DNA of 64,000 nt from Plazaster borealis (lineage: Eukaryota > Echinodermata > Asteroidea > Forcipulatida > Labidiasteridae), in the NCBI GenBank assembly GCA_021014325.1, contig CM037461.1, forward strand, positions 7,717,501 to 7,781,500. Direction: 5' to 3'. The notes beneath the pieces are model-generated. The model was not told the DNA's origin and ran no database searches. It worked only from the letters and a program-made list of their open reading frames with translations. The position numbers and the translations under genes were made by a program. Shown here piece by piece: positions 56,741 to 64,000 of the stretch; the first letter of the stretch is position 1; every line of letters starts with the position of its first letter.

Positions 56741-56865
56741 TGACCTTGAGATGACAGGTCGGGCACCCCCCTCTAATAAGCTTCTCTGGGACCCTTAAAA
56801 CAAGTGTGCAAAGTTTGGTGCTTTAATCCGGCGTGTCACGTTTTTTTCCTTAAGCCATCGGACTA

Positions 56866-56956
56866 TTAGGGTTAGGGTTAGGAATAGGAAAATACACCAG
56901 GGTTGTCAGAACATAGGGGTGTCGGAACATAGGGGTGTCGGAACATAGGGGTGTAA
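56866..56956. mobile_element. right half of the TTAGGG-core foldback element
   Basis: TTAGGGTTAGGGTTAGGAAT, AATACACCAGGGTTGTC and three GGAACATAGGGGTGT units match the right part of the 133-bp element at 26495-26627. Confidence 0.85.
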
Positions 56957-57908
56957 CCTTTTGAAGTTGCAACTTGGTGACATGCACAAAATACACACAT
57001 TTTTGAACAGATGAATTATATGTGCATCCATTTTTCACTGTTGGAATTGTTTGATGCATTTGATGGTCAGCCAGTTTCTCTGCCAGAAGATCATTTTGAA
57101 GTTTTAGATATGTGTTCTCGCGCTGTTCATTTGCAAGTTTTTCTATGATATTTTTGTCACTGGGCAATGATGACTTGTCATCTTATTGGCCTTTTTTCTT
57201 TGGTTGCAGAGTAGATTACTCTTTTGTGTTCTTACTTTTCTCAGGTCACTCTGAAGGCGGTATATCTTTGCCTGTAGATGTTCTGTCTTCATTGATGATT
57301 AATGTTTTATCAGGGTTTTTACTTTCCCTTTCAATATCTGTTTGTTCCAACGAGCGATTGTTTGTCTCTGTTTTCTACCAGAGACTTCCAGTTTTGTATT
57401 CTTGATTTTACATTCAGCAGCGGTCAGTGCAGCATCATTTTTAGCTTTCCTTTCTTTATTAAAATCCTTAGCCAATGTTTTGGCTGTGCAGTCCAGACTG
57501 ATTCATTCTCTACATTTCAATTGTTTATGTGGAGGGTTTACCGGAATTCTTCTGTTGAGAGTATTTTGTTTTTTAAGCACAGTAGTTGGCAAACAAAATG
57601 CACTCGTCAAGAAATTGTCACATGTTTTTCCATTTTTCTTTAGATTTTTGACTTTATTTCGGACACGGTGTAACGCAGAAATCAGAAATCAGGCTGGCTT
57701 GTGCTAGATCTGTACACTGGTTATTTTCTTTGTAAATTTTTGAAAGCCAAGTGTAGATATCATTTTGTTTGTTGGCTCTGCTCTTAAGGCTTAAAATTTC
57801 TATGACTTCACCATTAGAAAGTGGAGCATCAAGATTGCAGGGTTGGTCACATGTTAGTTTTTGAAAGGAAAGTCCCAATTGGAGACAAAATAGCCCAGTT
57901 TCATCCAT
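56957..57908 (-). pseudogene. multi-copy metazoan gene family B, N-terminal coiled-coil part
   Basis: The minus strand reads MDETGLFCLQLGLSFQKLTC then SNGEVIEILSLKSRANKQND. Shifted frames follow with LTAAECKIKNTKLEVSGRKQ-like basic/acidic heptads, and finally DKNIIEKLANEQRENTYLKL and QNDLLAEKLADHQ, a clear coiled coil. It stops at the TTAGGG foldback insertion. The C-terminal part of what is probably the same gene resumes on the same strand at 52895. Family members of this type combine an N-terminal coiled coil with the LPGG...FGQLD C-terminus, but the middle of the usual protein seems to be lost here. Confidence 0.5.
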
Positions 57909-57909
57909 T

Positions 57910-58740
57910 GTGAGACGTTTTTACCAACTGTTGAAACATGATGATTTCCAGTAAGCAAAGCAAGTTTTGTGAATAGGTGGAAGAGTGCAGCTCAGGAATT
58001 TCTGAAAATAACAGACAATTTGAATTTTATTTAATAGAATCACTTAATTGTACGTTGGTAAAGGGTAAGGGGTGGAGGGCCTAAGCGTCAAGCATCCATT
58101 GCAGAGCCTTCCACCTTTCCATTAAAAGAAAAAGAAATTGGCCAGAGATTTCCCTACGAGTGGTTAGCCCTTTTCACAGAAAGTGTAAAATATTTATGAA
58201 CTAATTTTAAATTCTAAATCATTTAGAATCCCCATCAATTCATAAGTATTTTATACAAACTCAATTTTATTATAATATTAGGCTAGGCCAAACTGGAAAT
58301 ATGTTATTGTTTTCTTTTTCTATTTTATTGTCTATTATTATTAAGAAATCTTATCAACATTAATTTTGTTTTCAGGGTAACTGACTGACTAATGTAATAG
58401 GGGGCCTATAGTAAATGTAACTGTGACTAACACATTATTTCATCCTGCGTTTACGGAAAAAAACACCAGGTATTTATTAGGTAGGCTATCTTCCATTTGT
58501 CCCCCATTACTAATTCCATTTCTCCTTTAACAATGAAAAATTTAGCTCAAAAATTAAAATTAAGTTAATATTCTGAGGTAATTAGCAGATTACTCACCTT
58601 TTTTGGTGGGGGAGGTACACTATATCACGAATTGTTTTATTAAGTCAAAGGAGCCTTATGACACGACGGGAATACACAAGGTTGCTAGCGCGACACCGCA
58701 TCGCGTGATCGCCGCGAAACTTAATCCAAAAGTTTTAGTT
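57910..58740. other. non-coding AT-rich stretch
   Basis: No supported gene, hairpin or tandem repeat. Confidence 0.45.
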
Positions 58741-58742
58741 TT

Positions 58743-60070
58743 AACCATTGATCTTTATTATATTGACTGGATAGGACACAACGGGCCCGGTTCTACATGT
58801 TCGATGATCCACGGTGCGGCACGCAGTGCAGTCGCTCTAGACGGCTCGCAAGTGAAAACACGCACGCGCAAGGGATTGCTCACACCAAACGTACATGAAA
58901 CCTAAAGCAAAATGTCTATGCCTATCCATGGTAAAATTTACGTAATGTCTGATGATTCACCTCCTTAAAACAGAAGAGTTTGCTGGATAAAAAACACATG
59001 CAGAGAATCCTTTCAGCCCCAATGGCGACTTTAGTCGACTGTGCACTATACCCTGCTTGAGCCCCAATGGCGACTTTAGTCGCCCAAGATAACACACAAA
59101 AAAGCACTCAAGCCTGAGCACAAAGGCCATTTGTTATAAAGCTGTAGTTTTGTCCATGTTCACCTTCCATACCCAAGCTTACCATCATTGGAAAGAGAAA
59201 GATTGATCTTTCCAATGGTTGTTAAATATAATAGGGTTGCTATTAGGCAATCACTTCAAATTGGAGTGGAAAGATCCAAAATGACAAACACCTACGGAGC
59301 GCCATATGGTTGTGTGCAAAAAAGTGTTTGGGTTTACAGAAAACACTTGGGAAACAAACAGCAAGAACTTGGACAATTATTGGCTGATTTCAATGATTTT
59401 TAAATTATATGAAAGGAAATTCAATGAGTAAGACAATTTTTATTACTTATTGTGCTCTAAAATGAAATCTTCAAGGTAATAATAGAATTTGTAAAATCGA
59501 ACTTTGAACACAAGCTTCCTGTTGTGTGAGAATGTGTGTTTCACGCTTGAGTGGTCAAACAACGTGGGCCACAGCGGTTGTTTATGTCAAAAGAACTTGG
59601 GCTGAAAGGGTTGAAAGATGTCGTATGCGATTAGGATTTTACAGTGATCAAACAGATCCAGCAAGAAGACGAAAGATTATTGTTAAACAAAGTCAAAGTA
59701 TAACGTTAAGCAGACAATCAATACAGACTTAAAACACTAACTTGATGAATGGAAATTCAAATTTTCTGAACATCCGTGCGTCTGGCATTCTGACAACCTA
59801 TAACTGCTCACAGTTCACCATTGTTGTATTTGAACCTTTAGGTTTGAATCAAATTTCTTTCACATCTTGTTCAAAAACAGAGGAGAAATTAGCAAAATTT
59901 TGATGCAAATAATTTTGCTCCAGCACCAAACTTCTTTTATTTGCGTTGCGTACAGAATGGTGTGACGACCCCCGCGTTTCAATTTTCAAATGGTCTTGAA
60001 AATACACGCACGGTTGCACATGGCTGCGCAACATGTCCTATCCAGTCAATATAATAGAGATCAATGGTAT
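58743..60070. repeat. inverted-repeat pair about 1.3 kb apart
   Basis: CCATTGATCTTTATTATATT then GACTGGATAGGACA (58745-58778) is answered by TGTCCTATCCAGTC then AATATAATAGAGATCAATGG (60034-60067), with one mismatch. They could be the ends of a short non-autonomous element or two inverted copies of a repeat. The interior has no recognisable gene. A short basic frame near 59526-59732 is open but unidentified. Confidence 0.65.
59014..59090 (+). repeat. direct duplication of a 25-bp phrase
   Basis: AGCCCCAATGGCGACTTTAG followed by TCG occurs at about 59016 and again at about 59060, separated by 20 bases. Confidence 0.85.
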
Positions 60071-60490
60071 TAACACACACATTTTGACTAAGCAATCTCG
60101 TATTTTGTGTTGTGACACTTACATCATAACTGTCAGCATAAAATTATAACTATTTGCACGGAGACACAGTTAAACAAATTAAATAAAAAAATCAAGCAAT
60201 TTGTTTTTGGTCAATGAACACTTTCTCCACATGACATAAAGGGCACCTTCTGGCCTTTCTCAATCCCTGTATGAATGACAAATTGAAGAACATTTTTTGT
60301 GGTTTTGGAGCATTGCATGGTGAGGTATCAATGTATTTTTGGTTTGCGGTAACGCCTTGTGTATATCTACATTGCTGTGTAGATTGTGTTCTTTGAGAAG
60401 TTTACCAACACTATATACAAACTCTACACTTAATCATGTATTCAAGAAAAGAGCAACCAGCCTGGCAAATTAAACGGTAATGAAAAAGTA

Positions 60491-60649
60491 TTATGGCAAA
60501 CAATTATATGTCATCGGACGAATATAAGAGAAAGCTGCATCAGAACGCCATCGACCCATGTCCTTAATGTCCTCCCAGGAGACCCCCAGATCAAAAGCCA
60601 AAGAGGCTGCCCCAATTCGAAATGAATGAGCTCGAATTTTAACACCGTT
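60491..60649 (-). pseudogene. tyrosine recombinase C-terminal exon
   Basis: After a T-rich acceptor ending TTTTTTTAG (minus strand) the frame reads FNGVKIRAHSFRIGAASLAF, DLGVSWEDIKDMGRWRSDAA and FSYIRPMTYNCLP, then TAA at 60493-60491. HSFRIGAA supplies the conserved His and second Arg, GRW the His/Trp position and SYIR the tyrosine nucleophile of tyrosine recombinases. The sequence style is that of metazoan DIRS-, Ngaro- or Crypton-like recombinases, which integrate circular DNA. Only about 52 residues are present: the first catalytic Arg and the N-terminal half are not visible upstream. No stop interrupts it, so it could be either the last exon of an otherwise lost gene or a fragment. Confidence 0.72.
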
Positions 60650-61459
60650 AAAACCTAAAAAAAAACAATGCTTTCTTCAAAACGGCATTGAATTGAAAGC
60701 GTGTCAGCGGAAGCCCTTCAAAATGACAGAAAAATGGACCCCTAACTGGGGTCGATTTAGTCTTGGTCCAAGACATCACTATCCTATACACGTAACTATC
60801 TTATACAATGATACTCGTGATAACCCAACAGAGGGCGCGCTTTTCGCTCTTGACTTCATCGGCGCGGCTGACAACTGTAGTAACGTCTTGGATATCTTGT
60901 ATAAGAGGGTGTGGCCAAGTTATGGTATTGAGGCATCAAATCACGTACTATTCAAATTAGTGACTGAATGACAAGCTTGTATGACCTGCAAGATGTGAAA
61001 GGTCATGAACTCGTGTATGCTGTGCATGTTGTTGTCATCGGGACCGTACAATCTTGTTGTGAGTGATCATGGCTTCTTCATCGCATTTATCAACGCATTG
61101 CAAGTGATTCTGAAATTATTCAAGCTAAATCATTTGCTTGCTATTAGTGGTCAGGTTTTGATTCTTTGTAGCCACAACAGTTTCAAGCTGTGGATGTGGA
61201 TCCCTGCGGACGATGATATTTTCGTTTAATTAAAACTGCATGAAATTGTCACTATTTTAAAGAACTGAAATGTCCACACACTCCACAGGACTCGATTTTG
61301 ATTGTACAGTGTCTGACATGGTAAACAAACCTTTTGCATGAACTAAGCAAGCTTTTTTGAGAGGGGGTGGTTGTAGATTCAAGACGCAAGGTACATGTTT
61401 ATGTTATAATAGTTTGGTGCCTGGTCTCGTATAAGCCTCGGCTTTCTATCAGACACCTC

Positions 61460-62170
61460 TTGTGAGAACCAATGTCGGTTTAGAATAATAAGAGAGTCGG
61501 AAGCCTACTAGAATTCCACTTAGATTTATTTACACAAAATTCCACAGGCCAACAGCCTTATTATATACAATCAACTTACAAAATGAATTAAAGCAATTCT
61601 CTGCTACTATTTGGTGTTCCACACCCCTCCTGTTGTAATGCCACAACTTTATTCTTAATTTTTCTGGGTTTGACACCCCTTTTCTTAATAAGCACTAAAA
61701 CCAGGCACTCTAACTTTTTACTGGGTCTGACACCCCTTCTCTAACAAGTGCTCAACCGGCACTCTAACTTTTCACTGGGTCTGACACCCTTTCTCTAACA
61801 AGTACTCAACCAGGCACTTTAACTTTTTACTGGGTCTGTCACCCTTTCTCTAACAAGTACTTAACCAGGCACTTTAACTTTTTACTGGGTATGACACCCT
61901 TTCTCTAACAAGTACTCAACCAGGCACTTTAACTTTTTACTGGGTATGACACCCTTACTCAACCAGGCACTTGAACTTTTTACTGGGTCTGACACCCTTT
62001 CTCTAACAAGTACTCAACCAGGCACTTTAACTTTTTACTGGGTATGACACCCTTACTCAACCAGGCACTTTAACTTTTTACTGGGTCTGACACCCTTTCA
62101 CTTATAAAGTCCCACCACCATATATACTTAAATGCTCCGTCTCTTCCTGGGACGGTCAGCTCCCCCCAAC
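61460..62170 (-). mobile_element. probable LTR of the gypsy-type element, with internal tandem repeats
   Basis: Non-coding sequence beyond the RNase H end. A purine tract GTTGGGGGGAGC on the minus strand near 62178-62167 could be the polypurine tract, with the LTR then running to about 61460. Both edges are estimates because only one LTR is in view. Confidence 0.4.
61640..62100 (+). repeat. tandem repeat of 55-57 bp units, about eight copies
   Basis: Units read AACCAGGCACTTTAACTTTT, TACTGGGTCTGACACCCTTT and CTCTAACAAGTACTC. Two shorter units lack the CTCTAACAAGT part. Copies are highly similar, pointing to recent expansion. The array lies inside the presumed LTR. Confidence 0.9.
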
Positions 62171-62174
62171 TCTC

Positions 62175-62450
62175 ATGGTGTTCATAAACAGTTCAGAGTG
62201 TGCGGTCTGTATCGTTGTTTGTCCAAAATCCTCATCTCGACTCATCTTAAAGTAGTGCTCCACACACAGGCACGTCTAGCTGGTTACAGCCATGGAGTTT
62301 TTTTCCACTCCAGTACATGATAAAAACCCATCCCCGAAGGGCATCTGAAATTAATTATAAAGATTCCAAAACAAACTAATGTTGTGCTCAAATTAACTTG
62401 CACACTGGTGTTACAAAATGATCCTTCCTTAAGACAATGCATCTGAAAGT
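62175..62450 (-). other. short non-coding segment between RNase H and presumed LTR
   Basis: No open frame with retroelement motifs follows the RNase H stop, so neither integrase nor env-like coding is present on this side. Confidence 0.5.
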
Positions 62451-62451
62451 G

Positions 62452-63998
62452 CTAAAGCTTTAAACTTGGTTTTGGACATAGAATTTGTAAACATTCCATC
62501 ACTTGCTTTCGCATTACTCTGGCGTTAGCCAACTTGGCCCTGTGCAGATACTGTAGTGACTGTTGATCAGTCTGGAGAACGAACTCCCTGCCATACAAAT
62601 ACCGCTCAAACTTCTGGATGCCCCAGATGATTGCAAGCCCTTCCTTCTCCACTGTTGCATATGCCTTTTCTCTGGGCAACAACTTCCGACTTGCGTAGGC
62701 AACTGGGAACAACTCTTCCGTCTCTTCTTGCACCTGCAGTAGTACTGCACCAACACCTGTGTTAGACGCATCGGTTTTCAAGATAAACTGCTTTGAGCAG
62801 TCTGGGAGTTGAAGTATAGGGCTAGTAGACAACTTAGACTTTAATGCACAGAAAGCAATTTCCTGACTGTCGCCCCATCGAATGATGTTAGGTTCCTTTG
62901 CTAGACCTAAAAAGGACCTCAGCTGTTTCTTTGTTTTTCGGCCTCTCAGCTTCCTTGATGCTCTTCATCTTCTCAGTTTGTGGTTTAAGCACACCCTTGC
63001 CTACAGCATGGCCTAAAAACTCTAATGACTTAGCCCCGATTAGACACTTACTTGGCTTGGCCGTCAACTGTGCCGATCTCAACCGCTCTAACAACTTCTT
63101 AAGGATGATAGTATGATCGGACCAAGTCTGCGTGTGCACTAAGATGTCATCAATGTAGTTATCCGTGTGGGGGAGACCTTTCAAAGCTCTTCTCATGACT
63201 CTGCTGAATGTTGCTGGTGCATTTACCAACCCGAATGGCATGGTGCAAAACTGAAACAACCCTTCTGATGTTAGAAATGCAGTAGCTGGCCTGGCGTCTT
63301 TGTGTACTGGTACCTGCCAATAACCTTTGGTAAGATCAAATTTACTGAAAAAACGATCATTCACTAGAGAAGCAAAAATTTCATCTGGATTAGGGATAGG
63401 TTCCGCGTCAAACACGGTTATTCTGTTCAGACCTCTAAAGTCGATGCAAAATCTCTTACTGCCATCCTTCTTCTCAACCAGTACAATAGGAGATGCATAA
63501 GGGGATTCTGATGGCTCAATGACCCTCAACTTCTGCATGGTTGCAATTTCCTCCATTACTGTTTCTTTTAGTGCAAACGGTATTGGATATGGCCTTGATC
63601 GAATTGGTGCATCAGTTGTAAGCTTAATATTATGTTCACCCAAAGTTGTCCTACCTGGTAGGTCCGTCAGCACATCTGAGTACTCCCGCAACAGCTGGTG
63701 TACCTCACGTTTCTGTAGATCAGTCAGATCAGAATCAACCTTAACGTCGCTTATCGACTCGGTAGCTTTCAAGACTGGAGAGTGAAGTAGCTCTCGTGGT
63801 TGACCATCGTCCTCTTGTTCTAAACCGATGACGGCTACACAACCATACACACCTGATCGTTGACAACCTGACTGGATAGTTCCTCCCTGTGGATATAGCC
63901 TTTGAGAAGGTTAGCATGGAATGTTTTGATAGTGCCATTAATATCAGTCTGATAATCCCAATTACTGTGCTTACCAATGACTGGAAATGGACCCTTCC
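62452..63998 (-). pseudogene. Ty3/gypsy-type pol (integrase tail?, RT, RNase H), Gmr1-like order, partial
   Basis: At the right edge the minus strand reads a GPFPVIGK...FHANLLKGYI segment, which looks like the GPY/F module that ends gypsy integrases. From 63850 it reads LREYSDVLTDLPGRTTLGEH, SPYASPIVLVEKKDGSKRFC, FDLTKGYWQVP, PFGLVNAPATFSRVM and the catalytic YIDDILVHT, then FLGHAVGKGVLKP. A frame change near 62900 leads to RNase H (KTDASNTGVGAVLLQ, ATVEKEGLAIIWGIQKFERY, LQTDQQSLQYL), ending at 62452. No integrase follows RNase H. Integrase before reverse transcriptase is the hallmark of Gmr1-like gypsy elements. The frameshift means this copy is probably inactive. It continues beyond the window. 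Confidence 0.82.
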
Positions 63999-64000
63999 AT

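Larger units (their letters stand above)
52971..56865. mobile_element. 3,895-bp element with long imperfect TIRs, carrying family A gene
   Basis: The left end TAGTCCGGTGGCTTA and right end TAAGCCATCGGACTA are inverted copies. Similarity continues inward for roughly 120 bp: GTGACACGCYGGATTAAAGC, then AATTTTGTAC/GTGCAAAGTT, GGTCCCA/TGGGACC and AGAGGGGGTGC/GCACCCCCCTCT. TTA is repeated at 52968-52970 and 56866-56868. Outside lies a TTAGGG-rich foldback repeat whose two halves are separated exactly by this segment. Inside are subterminal tandem repeats and a degraded gene of an uncharacterised multi-copy family. TIR length and TTA duplication do not by themselves identify the superfamily. Harbinger and CACTA are the closest by duplication size, but the gene is neither. 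Confidence 0.75.

Noticed and set aside
60693..60971. 92-codon plus frame near the recombinase exon
   Set aside because: No family motif; it begins next to the antisense of the recombinase acceptor. It reads like random AT-balanced sequence.
1..64000. A conserved single-copy host gene somewhere in the window
   Set aside because: Every coding block with recognisable motifs belongs to a mobile or multi-copy family. The remaining frames are short and lack splice-supported partners.

Overview
This window looks like AT-rich animal nuclear DNA, most likely from an echinoderm and perhaps a sea star. Interrupted coding blocks carry GT/AG splice sites, and there are no bacterial-style operons. The repeat content is typical of marine deuterostomes: Harbinger, hAT, BEL/Pao, Ty3/gypsy, Penelope-like and CR1/L2-like elements, tRNA-derived SINEs and many hairpin MITEs. 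The taxon is inferred from the look of the repeats, not proven. I found no convincing single-copy host gene. The window is a nested mobile-element graveyard with one apparently intact DNA transposon.

0-16 kb: a broken Harbinger Myb/SANT gene (minus); a SAM-like exon; a THAP exon at 5.9 kb whose probable continuation (DAVPS motif plus transposase helix-turn-helix) lies at 11.55-12.13 kb. The two are separated by a BEL/Pao relic and a 2.9 kb hairpin-ended, minisatellite-bearing element. A second copy of that element (12.1-14.3 kb) abuts a broken minus-strand multi-copy gene that carries a MADS-box-like exon.

16-31 kb: mostly non-coding, with a TTAA MITE, a Penelope-like reverse transcriptase (minus), a field of scattered TTACGGACATTACA motifs, a 1.36 kb TIR element, a coding-like minus region interrupted by a small TTAGGG-containing foldback element, a piggyBac-type MITE and a GGGCCC MITE.

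31-43 kb: a ~140-bp minisatellite array split by a 5,289-bp hAT transposon (16-bp perfect TIRs, 6-bp TSD, two-exon 807-aa transposase with BED finger, no internal stop). A third hairpin-ended element and tRNA-derived SINE copies follow.

43-53 kb: a frameshifted SAMD3-like gene, a CR1/L2-like LINE with a TTATC tail, a degraded Harbinger transposase and a second Myb/SANT gene, separated by two large foldback hairpins.

52-58 kb: a three-level nest. A minus-strand multi-copy gene is interrupted by a TTAGGG foldback element. That element is in turn interrupted by a 3.9 kb element with long imperfect TIRs, which carries a degraded gene of another uncharacterised metazoan multi-copy family, itself holding an expanded 14-15 bp minisatellite.

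58-64 kb: an inverted-repeat pair, a tyrosine-recombinase exon, and a gypsy-type element (minus) whose GPY/F-like integrase tail seems to precede the reverse transcriptase, as in Gmr1-like elements. It runs off the right edge.

The strongest candidates for something undescribed are the MADS-box-like exon in a multi-copy gene, the TIR element carrying the uncharacterised gene family, and the compensatory covariation of terminal hairpins in the minisatellite-bearing elements.
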